A stretch of DNA of 64,000 bases from an uncultured Alphaproteobacteria bacterium. Lineage in GTDB: Bacteria > Pseudomonadota > Alphaproteobacteria > Rhodobacterales > Rhodobacteraceae. The notes under the pieces were generated by a model that saw only the letters and a program-made list of their open reading frames with translations, was not told the DNA's origin and did no database searches. Positions 17,893-28,660 of the stretch are shown here, piece after piece. Where the stretch lies: NCBI GenBank assembly GCA_913051655.1, contig CAJXHI010000005.1, forward strand, positions 40,727 to 104,726, in the 5' to 3' direction. The number at the start of each line of letters is the position of its first letter. The first letter of the stretch is position 1. Position numbers and translations under genes: made by a program.

Positions 17893-19956
17893 ATGTCAGA
17901 CCTGCTAATTGAGCTTTTCTCTGAAGAAATCCCAGCACGCATGCAGGCACGCGCCAGTGCGGATTTAAAGAAATTGATGACAGATGGGTTGGTTGATGCA
18001 GGGCTGACATATTCTGACGCTGTCGCTTTTGCCACGCCCCGCAGGCTTGCGCTCAACATTAATGGGTTGACCAAATTTAGTCCAAGAATAAGCGAAGAGC
18101 GCAAAGGTCCCCGCCTAGATGCGCCTGAAAAAGCGATTGAAGGCTTTGTTCGTAGCATGGGGGTCCCAAAAGCCGACCTCGAGATACGTGAAGATAAAAA
18201 AGGTAAGTTCTATGTTGCTAAAATCGAAACAACGGGTCGCTCTGCAGTAGTGATTGTCGCAGAGGTTCTGGAACGCGTAATCCAAAGCTTTCCTTGGCCA
18301 AAATCCATGCGGTGGGGCAGCAGCTCATTAAAGTGGGTGCGTCCGCTTCACAGTATTCTGTGTATCCTATCCGATGATGTTGAAAGCTCGATTGTTCCTG
18401 TACAGGTTGATGGAATACACTCCGGTGACACGACCTTTGGGCACAGATTTCTCGCCCCTGCCGAGTTTTCTGTTATTGGATTTGAAGATTATGTGGCCAA
18501 GCTGAAAAAGGCTTTTGTCATTTTGGATCCCACGGAACGCGTGGACATCATTCGTCAAGAGTCGGAAAACCGAGCCTTTGCAAATGGATGCGAATTGATT
18601 GAGGACAACGGGCTCTTAGCAGAGGTTGCAGGCCTTGTGGAATGGCCCGTTGTCCTTCTCGGCACTATTCATGAAAGTTTTTGGGATCTGCCGGCCGAGG
18701 TGTTGAAAACCTCAATGAAAGAGCACCAAAAATTCTTTTCTGTACGAAACCCAAAAACTGGTCGTATCGAGAAATTCATCACAGTCGCTAATCGAGAAAC
18801 CAAAGATAATGGCGCTACCATTTTGGCAGGAAACCAAAAAGTTTTGTTTGCTCGATTGTCAGACGCAAAGTTTTTCTGGGAAAATGATCTGCGCACCGTG
18901 CGTGCAGACGGCATGACGTTATGGCGTCAAAAGCTAGCGGATGTGACCTTTCACAATAAACTTGGCAGTGAGGGGGAACGTATTGTACGTATCTCCACGC
19001 TGAGCAAAGAACTTGCGGTCTTTACCGGGGCAAAACCCGATCTGGCTGAACAGGCGGCGCAGACCGTTAAGACGGACCTTGCCTCTGAGATGGTGTATGA
19101 ATTTCCAGATTTGCAGGGCCTTATGGGGCGTTATTACAGTGAATCTGCAGGTCTTGCCCCTGAAATTGTGACAGCCTGTGAAGAACATTATGCACCACTT
19201 GGTCCGTCCGATAGCGTACCATCTGCACCTGTTTCAGTGGCTGTGGCACTGGCTGAAAAGTTAGACAAACTCACATCTTTCTGGGCTATTGATGAAAGAC
19301 CAACAGGCAGCAAAGATCCTTTTGCGCTACGTCGTGCAGCGCTGGGTGTTATTCGTCTTATTCTCGAGAATAATCTTCGAATTCCTCTTCTGGTCGCCTT
19401 CGGCAAAGCCTATCCGGGAGCGGATAAATACAATCTCTTGTCATTTTTCCACGACCGCCTCAAGATTCATTTACGAGATAAAAACATCAGACACGACGTG
19501 ATCGACGCTGCAATTTCCAAAGCGGGGTCAGATGATCTCATGCTTGTGACAAAACTGGCGCGGGCATTGGGAGTGTTTTTGGAAACCGACGACGGCGAAA
19601 ACCTCCTGCAAGGATTCAAACGGGCCAACAACATTCTGAGCCAAGCTGAGGAACAGGATGGTGTGGAATACTCTTTTGGCTCAGATGAAAAACTGGCTCA
19701 AATGGATGAAGAAATAACTCTTTTTGCAGCACTCAAAATAGAAATCCCAGTGATAAAATTCGCTTTAGAAAGTGACAACTTTCAAGCAGCGATGGAGCAT
19801 CTCGCAAAGCTGCGTGCACCTGTCGATGCGTTCTTTGAGGCTGTTCAGGTCAATACGGATAATGCCGTTGTTAGACGCAACCGTTTGAACCTTTTGAGCG
19901 AGATCAGAGCGATTTGTTTGTCGGTTGCGGATTTGTCACGTATCGAAGGATCTTAA
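17893..19956 (+). CDS. glyS: Glycyl-tRNA synthetase beta subunit
   Basis: GlyS is the tRNA-binding beta subunit that completes the glycyl-tRNA synthetase with GlyQ. The 687-residue protein begins MSDLLIELFSEEIPARMQAR, the classic N-terminus, which sets the start at ATG 17893 rather than an in-frame ATG at 17863. Other hallmarks are FATPRRLALNINGL, RWGSSSLKWVRPLHSI, FGHRFLAPAEFSV, EVLKTSMKEHQKFFSV and DPFALRRAALGVIRLI. A C-terminal helical anticodon-binding part carries VNTDNAVVRRNRLNLLSEIR. It begins two bases after the DUF6446-like stop. Confidence 0.97.
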   Translation: MSDLLIELFSEEIPARMQARASADLKKLMTDGLVDAGLTYSDAVAFATPRRLALNINGLTKFSPRISEERKGPRLDAPEKAIEGFVRSMGVPKADLEIREDKKGKFYVAKIETTGRSAVVIVAEVLERVIQSFPWPKSMRWGSSSLKWVRPLHSILCILSDDVESSIVPVQVDGIHSGDTTFGHRFLAPAEFSVIGFEDYVAKLKKAFVILDPTERVDIIRQESENRAFANGCELIEDNGLLAEVAGLVEWPVVLLGTIHESFWDLPAEVLKTSMKEHQKFFSVRNPKTGRIEKFITVANRETKDNGATILAGNQKVLFARLSDAKFFWENDLRTVRADGMTLWRQKLADVTFHNKLGSEGERIVRISTLSKELAVFTGAKPDLAEQAAQTVKTDLASEMVYEFPDLQGLMGRYYSESAGLAPEIVTACEEHYAPLGPSDSVPSAPVSVAVALAEKLDKLTSFWAIDERPTGSKDPFALRRAALGVIRLILENNLRIPLLVAFGKAYPGADKYNLLSFFHDRLKIHLRDKNIRHDVIDAAISKAGSDDLMLVTKLARALGVFLETDDGENLLQGFKRANNILSQAEEQDGVEYSFGSDEKLAQMDEEITLFAALKIEIPVIKFALESDNFQAAMEHLAKLRAPVDAFFEAVQVNTDNAVVRRNRLNLLSEIRAICLSVADLSRIEGS

Positions 19957-20016
19957 GCTTTTGGTTGATCGTCATAACTTTCAGACTATGCTGCGGTGAA
20001 GAAAGAAGGTGCCGCA

Positions 20017-22557
20017 ATGCAGCAAGTGGATTCTGATATTGCCCTGATCACGCAAACTGCGCCGATCAACACGCCAACGCATGGGGGACGTGCCAAGTGT
20101 TTGCAACGACTTGTGCGACTTGATCTGCCGGTGCCGCGGACTGTCGCGCTGTCTTTTAATATCGTTCATAAAATTGCGGCGGGCGAGGCCCCTGCTATGG
20201 CAGATATTCTTGATAAATTTGAAGAGGAAGATCTGCTCTGTGTCAGACCATCGTCAGAAAGTTCAGACTGGGGTGGACCCGGGGCAGTGTTGAATATTGG
20301 AATGAATGATGAGGCATTTCAGCGGCTGTCAAGAACCCTCGGTGAAGCGTCCGCTGCAAATATTTATTTCCGCTTTGTGCAGGGCTATTCCATCCATGTA
20401 GCCCGTCTAGATCCTGACATTTTCGATCATATAAACGGTCAGGGAGCGCAGGCCTTGGAGGAGGCGCTCGCCGCATATGAGGCAGAAACTGACGAGACCT
20501 TTCCGCAGAAAAAATCAGTTCAGCTTTCTGAGGTACTTCGCTCGATGGCGCGCGCATGGGAAGGAACCACAGCGCGTTTGTTAAGACAGGCCAAAGGTGC
20601 CCCTTTGGATGCAGGGCTTGGGCTTATTGTGCAAAAAATGGCCTTTGGAGTGGGTCGAGGTGAATGCGGCGCGGGTGTTTTGCAGCTAGTTAACAGCGAA
20701 ACAGGCCTGCCACAGATCACGGGGCGATATCGCCGCCAAAGCCAATGGCGCGATGCTCTCGCGGCTGGTCGGGGTACGCTATATCTGACCCGCGATGAAA
20801 GAGGAGTGTCCCTCGAAGAAGTATCCCCTGAGATTTTTCACAAGCTTAAAGAGCAGGCAGAATTGATGCGCCGGCGCCTGCGTGAAGAAATGCAAATCCA
20901 ATTTACGATAGAAGATGGTAGGCTCCACATACTTGATGGGGTAAAGGTTGCTCGTGAACCACGTGCCGCTGTGCGCATTGCAGTATCACTGGCACAGAGC
21001 GGTATCATAGCAAAAGAAGAAGCATTGATGCGCATTGATCCGACGACGCTTGGTGGTCTTTTGCATCGTCAAGTGTCCCAAAATGCAACGCGCGATGTTC
21101 TCGGGCTTGGTATAGCGGCCAGCCCTGGTGCAGCTGCTGGTCAAATTGTATTTTCCGCCGAAGCGGCGCTTGCCTGCAAATCGCGCGAAGAGCCGTGCAT
21201 TCTCGTGAGGCGAGAAACCAGTCCGGAGGACGTCCGCGGTATGCATGCCGCCAATGCCGTTTTAACCGAACGCGGTGGTATGACCAGCCACGCCGCAGTG
21301 ATCGGTCGGGGCATGGGTCTACCCTGTATTGTTGGTGCAAATTCAATTCGTTTCCATACACGACGCAAACAACTTATTGCAATAGATGGCCGTGTCTTCA
21401 AAGAAGGTGACTTTATCACCATTGACGGCACAAACGGGGAAATTCTTGTTGGTCGTGTGGATATGGTAGAGCCGGCTTTGGATGATACGTTTCAGACTTT
21501 GATGAATTGGGCGGAAGATGCTTGCGATATTCAGGTGCGTGTTAATGCGGATACCACGGCCGATGCGAAAACAGCGCGCCATTTTGGAGCGCAGGGCATT
21601 GGTCTGTGCCGTACGGAGCATATGTTTTTTGAAGCAGATCGCATGACACTAATGCAAGAAATGATTTTCGCCAAGTCGCGCGCAGAGCGTGAGGCGGTTT
21701 TAGATAGGCTTCTTCCAATGCAACGCAATGATTTCATGGCGCTTTTTGGGATTATGGAAGGTACACCTGTTTGCATTCGTCTGTTTGATCCGCCACTTCA
21801 CGAATTTCTGCCCTCAGATCGTGTGGGTCTACGCGACCTTGCCGAAGCACTTGATTTGCCCCTCTCAGATGTTACCCGACGTGTTGAGGAGATGAGCGAA
21901 TATAATCCTATGCTTGGTATGCGCGGTGTGCGTCTTGGTATCACTGTCCCGGAAATTTATGAGATGCAGGCAAGGGCAATATTTGAAGCTACGATTGCGG
22001 CTAGCCGTGAAAAAAATCCTGTTGTTCCAGAAATTATGATCCCGCTGGTGAGCGCAAAAAGAGAAGTGGAATTAGTCAAATCCCGTATCGATGCGGTGGC
22101 ATTGGGTGTGCGTGCCAAGAGCGGGATTGATTTTGATTACCGGCTCGGCGTAATGGTGGAAACGCCCCGCGCGGCCTTGCGTGCAGGGGATATTGCCTTA
22201 AATGCGGCGTTTCTTAGCTTTGGTACAAACGATCTGACACAAATGACCTATGGGTTGTCCCGTGACGATGCCGGACGTTTCATGGGCGCTTATGTGAAGC
22301 AAGAAGTCTTTCCCGAAGATCCGTTTCATATGCTGGATACTGAAGGCGTTGGCGAACTGCTGAGGCTTGGAGTCGAACGTGCAAGAGAGTCTGCCCCAGA
22401 TATTATCGTTTCAATCTGCGGTGAACACGGCGGGAGCCCTGAGTCCATCGCTTTCTGCAGGCAGCATCGCTTTAATTATGTGTCGTGTTCACCATTTCGG
22501 GTGCCTGTTGCGCGTCTTGCCGCTGCGCAGCTTGCAATTTCAGAGCAGAGACCCTAA
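20017..22557 (+). CDS. Pyruvate phosphate dikinase-like PEP-utilising enzyme
   Basis: This 846-residue member of the PPDK/PEP synthase family has an N-terminal ATP-grasp-like region (about 20-330) and a phosphohistidine domain with LTERGGMTSHAAVIGRGMG, where the histidine near residue 425 is the phospho-carrier. A C-terminal PEP/pyruvate barrel shows GIGLCRTEHMFF, RLFDPPLHEFLP, MVETPRAALRAG, SFGTNDLTQMTYGLSRDD and SICGEHGGSPES with the catalytic cysteine. The ATP-binding loop that reads PGMMDT in true PPDK is replaced by WGGPGAVLNIGMND, so ATP use may differ. ATG 20017, with AAGAAGG upstream, is chosen over GTG 19996. The gene follows glyS by 60 bases. Confidence 0.85.
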   Translation: MQQVDSDIALITQTAPINTPTHGGRAKCLQRLVRLDLPVPRTVALSFNIVHKIAAGEAPAMADILDKFEEEDLLCVRPSSESSDWGGPGAVLNIGMNDEAFQRLSRTLGEASAANIYFRFVQGYSIHVARLDPDIFDHINGQGAQALEEALAAYEAETDETFPQKKSVQLSEVLRSMARAWEGTTARLLRQAKGAPLDAGLGLIVQKMAFGVGRGECGAGVLQLVNSETGLPQITGRYRRQSQWRDALAAGRGTLYLTRDERGVSLEEVSPEIFHKLKEQAELMRRRLREEMQIQFTIEDGRLHILDGVKVAREPRAAVRIAVSLAQSGIIAKEEALMRIDPTTLGGLLHRQVSQNATRDVLGLGIAASPGAAAGQIVFSAEAALACKSREEPCILVRRETSPEDVRGMHAANAVLTERGGMTSHAAVIGRGMGLPCIVGANSIRFHTRRKQLIAIDGRVFKEGDFITIDGTNGEILVGRVDMVEPALDDTFQTLMNWAEDACDIQVRVNADTTADAKTARHFGAQGIGLCRTEHMFFEADRMTLMQEMIFAKSRAEREAVLDRLLPMQRNDFMALFGIMEGTPVCIRLFDPPLHEFLPSDRVGLRDLAEALDLPLSDVTRRVEEMSEYNPMLGMRGVRLGITVPEIYEMQARAIFEATIAASREKNPVVPEIMIPLVSAKREVELVKSRIDAVALGVRAKSGIDFDYRLGVMVETPRAALRAGDIALNAAFLSFGTNDLTQMTYGLSRDDAGRFMGAYVKQEVFPEDPFHMLDTEGVGELLRLGVERARESAPDIIVSICGEHGGSPESIAFCRQHRFNYVSCSPFRVPVARLAAAQLAISEQRP

Positions 22558-22592
22558 AGACCGCGCAGTTATGACTCGGCGGTGAAGGCTCC

Positions 22593-23240
22593 TTGGAAAT
22601 TCAGTCTGCTTTAAAAAAAATATCTTATTTACTTAAAACCATTTGCGTGCTTATCTGCGTGTTTTTGGCAAATCCGCTCTTTTCGGAGCAATTCACCAGC
22701 CCAAGTGACAAGGCTATGTCGATTGACCGGACATTTAAAGCCAGGATGCCAAGGTCCTTTTTGAATACCATTGCGACTACTTTAAACATTAGAAACGCCA
22801 AAATCTATTCAGTGACGCAGCTAGCAAAAGTGCCGTTTGTAAAAGGTGGGAAAAATTGGGAATGTCTCGCAAATGCCATCTATTTTGAGGCGCGCGGTGA
22901 AACTATAAAAGGTCAATATGCTGTGGCAGAGGTGATTTTAAATCGCGTGGAAAGCCTTGCCTATCCAAATAATGTTTGCAATGTGGTTTCTCAAGGAAGC
23001 AGGCGGCGCAACGCCTGTCAGTTCAGCTTTATGTGTGACGGAAAGGCTGAATATATCCGGGAGCCAAAAGCTTTTTCGCAATCCGGGAAGATTGCAAGAA
23101 TCATGTTGAAGGGCGCCCCGCGTGAATTGACCAAAGGCGCTTTGTTCTATCATGCAAAATCAGTTTCACCAATTTGGATAACGCAAATGCGCCGCACAGC
23201 AACTATCGGATATCATCATTTTTATATAGCACAAAAATGA
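22593..23240 (+). CDS. SleB-type cell wall hydrolase
   Basis: The 215-residue exported protein has an N-terminal hydrophobic segment (about 13-31) and a Hydrolase_2 (SleB/CwlJ) domain from about residue 88. The catalytic signature is ECLANAIYFEARGE (90-103), followed by YAVAEVILNRVES, NACQFSFMCDG and LTKGALFYHAKSVSP, ending in IGYHHFY. Proteins of this family are lytic amidases or transglycosylases that remodel peptidoglycan. The only initiator between the upstream stop (22572) and the signal peptide is TTG 22593, so a rare start is inferred. It lies 35 bases after the PPDK-like gene. Confidence 0.85.
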   Translation: MEIQSALKKISYLLKTICVLICVFLANPLFSEQFTSPSDKAMSIDRTFKARMPRSFLNTIATTLNIRNAKIYSVTQLAKVPFVKGGKNWECLANAIYFEARGETIKGQYAVAEVILNRVESLAYPNNVCNVVSQGSRRRNACQFSFMCDGKAEYIREPKAFSQSGKIARIMLKGAPRELTKGALFYHAKSVSPIWITQMRRTATIGYHHFYIAQK

Positions 23241-23359
23241 TTGATCTGAGCCCTCAAGCATCGAATTTGCCGCACTTGGGTGACATATTGACGTCAAAGG
23301 CACGCGCTTTCATTCTTCAGTTGACTATAAACAGGCCAGAGACCAAGCGGAATTGAAGT

Positions 23360-24280
23360 ATGACCAGTGAAATCCGACTAGCCTTTGAACATCCCCATGC
23401 CCGCTCAGAGGCGGGCGCACCCGAGGTTGCGGATCGCATTTCGCTACGTGATCAGATTGTCGAAGTGGATATAGGGGCATTTCAACAGGAACGCGGAAAG
23501 ACTCAACGAGTATGTTTTAATGTGGTGGTCGAAGTACGTCCCCTGAATAGCGTTTCAGATGATGTGGATCGAATTCTCTCTTATGATAAAGTGAGCGAGG
23601 CCATTTCCGCAGAACTTGCAAAGGAACGTCTAAATCTATTGGAAACGTTGGCAGAACGGATCGCAGAACGCATTCTCCTAGAACCTCAGGCGCTTCGTGT
23701 CTTTGTACGCATTGAGAAATTGGATCGTGGTCCAGGCGCATTGGGCGTTGAAATTGTCCGAAGTGGAAACGACATCAAGCTTGGATCTGCGCCCTCCGCA
23801 GAAGAAAAAGTGAGGCCGCAGATCATATTCTTCTCAAACGAGGCTGTAGGCTCACAAAATCTGCCACTTTGGCTAGACAAACTTTCATATTCGGATACAC
23901 CAAGCGTGATATGTGTTGATTTACCTAAGGAGGGAAAATCGCTCACTGGTCATCCGATGGTTGACCGGCGCATTGCGCTTTTGTCTATTGAACAAAACGC
24001 TTGGGTATTGGCATCAAAAGATGACCGTTGCATTGTTGTAGGCAGTAAAACGGAATTAGACTGGGCAATAAAGCACAAAAAGATTTGTGTTTGGGCTCCT
24101 TCTAAAATGATTTTGGATGCAACTGAACCGCCGAAAGGACTGATCAGCGATACGCTTGGGCTCGCCGTTTGGTTGGGACGTAGTCTAAACGCTATACATG
24201 TCGCTGCGATTGGGTCATTTGAAAGCGGTTTGGATGATCCATTGATATTGTTTTCTGGTATCGAGGTAGACGCGCTCTAG
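23360..24280 (+). CDS. folB: Dihydroneopterin aldolase with long C-terminal extension
   Basis: FolB converts 7,8-dihydroneopterin to 6-hydroxymethyl-dihydropterin in folate synthesis. The first 145 residues are FolB-like: RISLRDQIVEVDIGAFQQER, DRILSYDKVSEAI, RLNLLETLAERIAERIL and VRIEKLDRGPGALGVEIVR. The next 160 residues are an extension not found in the roughly 120-residue FolB of other bacteria. I recall FolB proteins of similar length in roseobacters. The extension has no motif I recognise. folP follows after 38 bases and glmM overlaps folP, forming a folB-folP-glmM run. Confidence 0.88.
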   Translation: MTSEIRLAFEHPHARSEAGAPEVADRISLRDQIVEVDIGAFQQERGKTQRVCFNVVVEVRPLNSVSDDVDRILSYDKVSEAISAELAKERLNLLETLAERIAERILLEPQALRVFVRIEKLDRGPGALGVEIVRSGNDIKLGSAPSAEEKVRPQIIFFSNEAVGSQNLPLWLDKLSYSDTPSVICVDLPKEGKSLTGHPMVDRRIALLSIEQNAWVLASKDDRCIVVGSKTELDWAIKHKKICVWAPSKMILDATEPPKGLISDTLGLAVWLGRSLNAIHVAAIGSFESGLDDPLILFSGIEVDAL

Positions 24281-24318
24281 TTGTTGCAAGTTAGCGAAAT
24301 TTGCGGCAAGAGCAAAGC

Positions 24319-25332
24319 ATGTCAGCATATTTTCGACCTCTGTTAAATACTGATGCTTCTCGGCCAGTCTCCGCGCTGATATTGGTTGGTGGGCGGCTTT
24401 GGTTTGATCACGTCGAAAAATTATCTCGTAATAGTGTAGCTGAAATTCTTCCTGTGACAGCGTTGCCTAATTCTTGGAAAGAACGTCTTTGTGCACCACG
24501 CACCCCGATTGCCGGAGTGGCAATGAAAGCCCCTTCAATCATGGGAATTTTGAATCTTACACCGGATAGTTTTTCAGACGGCGCGAAGTATAAAAGCACC
24601 GACGAGGCGGTCGCTCAGGCCAAACAGCTTACACACATGGGGGCGAACTTCATTGACATCGGCGGAGAATCCACCCGTCCGGGTGCTTTGGAAGTTCCAA
24701 TTGCAGAAGAGATCCGACGCATTAAGCCAGTGATAAAAAAACTGCGGGGTATCACGTCGGTCATATCTGTAGATACGCGTAAAGCTGCCGTTGCGGAAGT
24801 TGCAGTGGCATTAGGTGCAAGACTCGTCAATGATGTTTCGGGTTTTCAGTTTGATCCAAAACTACTCCCGCTCTGTGCTGCTCAATCGGTGTCCGTTTGC
24901 GTCATGCACTCACAGGGGTTACCGGAGACCATGCAAAATAACCCGTCCTACGAGAATGTTGTTTTGGATATATATGATTTCCTTGAAACACAGATTGTTC
25001 GGTTGGAAAGCGCCGGTGTGCCCCGATCACAAATTATCGCAGACCCGGGGATTGGCTTTGGTAAGACTATGCGCCACAATCTGGCTCTGTTACAGAAAAT
25101 ATCGTTATTTCACGGTTTGGGAGTACCGTTGTTGCTTGGAATGTCCCGCAAAGGATTTATTGGTAAGGTGACTGGCGAAGAAGAGGCACAAAACCGCGTG
25201 ATTGGCTCGGTCGCAGCTGCAATGTTTGGGGCCTCTCAGGGCGTACAAGTTTTTAGGGTACATGATGTCAAAGAAACGCGGCAAGCCTTTGACATGTGGC
25301 AAACCACCCATTTCGGAGATTTTTATGGGTAG
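24319..25332 (+). CDS. folP: Dihydropteroate synthase
   Basis: FolP condenses p-aminobenzoate with hydroxymethyl-dihydropterin diphosphate and is the sulfonamide target. The 337-residue protein has an N-terminal extension of about 70 residues ([19 protein letters not shown]) before the TIM barrel. Barrel motifs are [66 protein letters not shown] and [17 protein letters not shown] 24319 is preferred over an in-frame TTG at 24301 because it gives the start seen in relatives. The last eight bases overlap glmM. Confidence 0.95.
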   Translation: MSAYFRPLLNTDASRPVSALILVGGRLWFDHVEKLSRNSVAEILPVTALPNSWKERLCAPRTPIAGVAMKAPSIMGILNLTPDSFSDGAKYKSTDEAVAQAKQLTHMGANFIDIGGESTRPGALEVPIAEEIRRIKPVIKKLRGITSVISVDTRKAAVAEVAVALGARLVNDVSGFQFDPKLLPLCAAQSVSVCVMHSQGLPETMQNNPSYENVVLDIYDFLETQIVRLESAGVPRSQIIADPGIGFGKTMRHNLALLQKISLFHGLGVPLLLGMSRKGFIGKVTGEEEAQNRVIGSVAAAMFGASQGVQVFRVHDVKETRQAFDMWQTTHFGDFYG

Positions 25333-26674
25333 ATCATTATTTGGAACAGATGGTGTCAGGGGGGAAGCAAACAAACATCCCATGACGGCGGAGATGGCTT
25401 TGCGCCTTGGAGCGGCTGTGGGTAATTATTTCGGATGCCACAAGACGCAATCAAATCGGGTTGTCATCGGCAAAGACACTCGCCAGTCGGGCTACGTGTT
25501 TGAATATGCACTGACAGCCGGTCTCGCCTCTACGGGTATGAATGCCTTGCTTTTGGGACCTGTGCCAACACCGGCCGTTGGACTTTTGACCACCTCTATG
25601 CGTGCCGACTTGGGGATAATGGTTTCAGCGAGCCACAATAAATTTCAAGACAATGGGATTAAATTTTTTGGTCCTGATGGTTTCAAATTATCTGATGAGG
25701 TCGAAGAAGAGATTGAGGATCTCTTGGTAAACGATATCTCTTTGGCAGCTGTTCAAGACATTGGCCGTGCCCAGCGAGTGGATGATGGTCTTTTTCGATA
25801 TGTGGAGCGGGTGAAATCAACCTTCCCGTCAGGAATGCGGCTTGACGGTTTCAAGGTGGTTGTTGACTGCGCAAATGGTGCAGCCTATCGCGCCGCGCCC
25901 GAGGCGCTTTGGGAACTTGGCGCAGAAGTGGTTGCCATCGGCGTACAACCGAATGGAAAAAATATTAATGAGGGCTGTGGGTCAACACATCCTGAATTAG
26001 CTGCTAAAGCGGTCTTAGACCATGAGGCTGATGTGGGATTGTGCCTTGATGGCGATGCTGACCGGCTCATTCTGATTGATGAAAAAGGTCACATCGGCGA
26101 TGGCGATCAATTAATGGGTCTTTTGGCAGCGCGCTGGGCTGCTGAACAGAGGCTTTCTGGTGGTGCTTTGATATCGACTGTGATGTCAAATCTTGGCTTG
26201 GAACGCTTTCTCAATACGCGAGGAATTGGCCTAATACGGACCAAAGTTGGCGATCGTTACGTAGTGGAACAGATGCGTGCAGGTGGGTTTAATTTGGGTG
26301 GCGAACAATCCGGCCATATCGTTATGACGGATTATGCAACCACTGGAGACGGGTTGATTGCTGGCCTCCAGTTTCTTTCTGAAATGATGCGTAAAGGTAA
26401 ACCGGCGAGTGATACATTAAATGTTTTCGCACCAATCCCACAGATGTTAAAAAATGTACGTTATGGGGAAGGTCAAACACCTTTGGAACAGCCAAAGGTA
26501 AAAAAAGCAATCGAATCGGCAGAGCAGAAATTAAAAGGGCAGGGCAGGCTTCTAATTCGTAAATCTGGAACAGAGCCAGTCATTCGGGTGATGGCAGAAT
26601 GCGAAAACGACGCCCTATTAAGCACCATCGTTGATGGTGTGGTGGACGCAGTTGAAAAGGCAAGCTCAATCTGA
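25325..26674 (+). CDS. glmM: Phosphoglucosamine mutase
   Basis: GlmM interconverts glucosamine-6- and -1-phosphate for UDP-GlcNAc, feeding peptidoglycan and LPS synthesis. The 449-residue length is standard. It begins [20 protein letters not shown], which places the start at ATG 25325 inside the folP 3' end. The phosphoserine loop is [20 protein letters not shown] with S103 as the catalytic serine. The metal loop is [13 protein letters not shown], the sugar loop [10 protein letters not shown] and the phosphate loop [12 protein letters not shown]. An eight-base overlap with folP indicates translational coupling. Confidence 0.97.
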   Translation: MGRSLFGTDGVRGEANKHPMTAEMALRLGAAVGNYFGCHKTQSNRVVIGKDTRQSGYVFEYALTAGLASTGMNALLLGPVPTPAVGLLTTSMRADLGIMVSASHNKFQDNGIKFFGPDGFKLSDEVEEEIEDLLVNDISLAAVQDIGRAQRVDDGLFRYVERVKSTFPSGMRLDGFKVVVDCANGAAYRAAPEALWELGAEVVAIGVQPNGKNINEGCGSTHPELAAKAVLDHEADVGLCLDGDADRLILIDEKGHIGDGDQLMGLLAARWAAEQRLSGGALISTVMSNLGLERFLNTRGIGLIRTKVGDRYVVEQMRAGGFNLGGEQSGHIVMTDYATTGDGLIAGLQFLSEMMRKGKPASDTLNVFAPIPQMLKNVRYGEGQTPLEQPKVKKAIESAEQKLKGQGRLLIRKSGTEPVIRVMAECENDALLSTIVDGVVDAVEKASSI

Positions 26675-26715
26675 GCTCGGGTCGGAGTGACACTGTGCTT
26701 AGGCGCGATGTCCTG

Positions 26716-26742
26716 ATTGACAATCAGTCTATTATTGTCAAT
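26716..26742. repeat. Perfect 9-bp inverted repeat
   Basis: ATTGACAAT (26716-26724) and ATTGTCAAT (26734-26742) form a perfect nine-base stem with a nine-base loop. It lies about 40 bases after glmM and overlaps the stop codon of the convergent M24 pseudogene. No T-run follows on either strand, so it is not a classical intrinsic terminator; it could be a Rho-assisted 3' structure. Confidence 0.45.
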
Positions 26743-27290
26743 TCATCGTGCAAGTTGGATAAGATTTCAGGACCATCTGATCCTAGGATAACAATCTCTT
26801 TAAGGCGCACTCCGAATTTTGCGGGCAGGTAAACACAAGGTTCAAGTGAAAATACCATTCCCTCTTCTAGAACGGTATTAAATATTGCTCTGAGCTAGGG
26901 CTGTTCAGGCACTTCAGTGTCGCGCCCGTGCCCTAGACACGGGTCACAAAATTTTCCCCATACCTAGCCTCTTCAGCGAACTCGCGTGCAGCAGCATCGA
27001 CATCTTTCGCAAATACGCGGACGCGGAGGGATTGAGTTGCTGCCATTACAGCGTTTTCAACAATTTTGTCAACTTTCAGATATTAGGTTGAGGAGTCGCC
27101 AAGGAAGATCGTACGTGTGATATCGCTGACCTAGCCATCTTTGCCTCCAACCGAATCAAACGACACCGCATCGCCTTTTTTCAATATGATGTCCGAGGTC
27201 TGATGATGAGGAAAAGCGCCCTTTTTACCAGCACTGACAGTGTGAAATAGAGTATTTCCACCCTTTTCTGCAAGAGCCTATTATATGCTT
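26724..27290 (-). pseudogene. Decayed M24-family metallopeptidase (Xaa-Pro aminopeptidase type)
   Basis: Read on the minus strand, the C-terminal pita-bread domain is recognisable in pieces. They are GGNTLFHTVSAGKKGAFPHH, KKGDAVSFDSVGGKDG followed by a stop, VSDITRTIFLGDSS followed by a stop, then DAAAREFAEEARYGENFVTR and another stop. The end reads NTVLEEGMVFSLEPCVYLPA and KFGVRLKEIVILGSDGPEIL, closing at TGA 26724. Intact M24 proteins bind two metals through Asp, Asp, His, Glu and Glu. Here the histidine block between FVTR and the NTVLEEGM piece is scrambled. At least three in-frame stops are present. The N-terminal domain could not be read in 27290-27430. Confidence 0.82.
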
Positions 27291-27506
27291 TCCATGACAT
27301 TGCTTTCGTGTATTCTGACGCTGGTTTGTGACAAAACTGTTTTCCTCATCTGACTGCAACGCCCCAGATTTCCTCCTTACCGCGGTCTCTCTTATCAGGG
27401 CAATAGCTACCAAACCAATGGAATGAATTAGATCGAACTTTTTTTTACGATTGAATTTATTCCATATTGCGCTCCAAACAAGTTTTTATTCAGAGCGCAA
27501 AGTACA

Positions 27507-28589
<1,083 letters not shown>

Positions 28590-28600
28590 CTAATTTACCG

Positions 28601-28614
28601 ATATGTAAGCATAT
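28601..28614. promoter_or_regulatory. Dyad in the ilvC/lrp divergent promoter region
   Basis: ATATG (28601-28605) and CATAT (28610-28614) form an inverted repeat around TAAG in an AT-rich spacer between ilvC and the first Lrp-type gene. Lrp/AsnC proteins bind such short AT-rich dyads next to their own genes, so this is a candidate operator. Function is inferred from position only. Confidence 0.35.
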
Positions 28615-28645
28615 ACGCTAGTTTCCATTCGTAATTTTATCAAAT

Positions 28646-28660
28646 AGGAAAAAATTCATT
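28646..28660 (+). promoter_or_regulatory. Ribosome binding site and probable ATT start of first Lrp gene
   Basis: AGGAA at 28646-28650 lies seven bases before ATT 28658. The frame from there reads ILDDLDRRILRQLQ, the normal N-terminus of an Lrp/AsnC regulator. Between the upstream stop (TAG 28619) and ATG 28736 this frame has no ATG, GTG or TTG. ATG 28736 would remove half the helix-turn-helix. The best reading is initiation at ATT; a recently mutated start codon is the alternative. Confidence 0.55.

Noticed and set aside
27467..27500. TTGCGCTC/GAGCGCAA inverted repeat just past ilvC, considered as a terminator
   Set aside because: The 18-base loop is long and no T-run follows on the minus strand, so termination is not supported.
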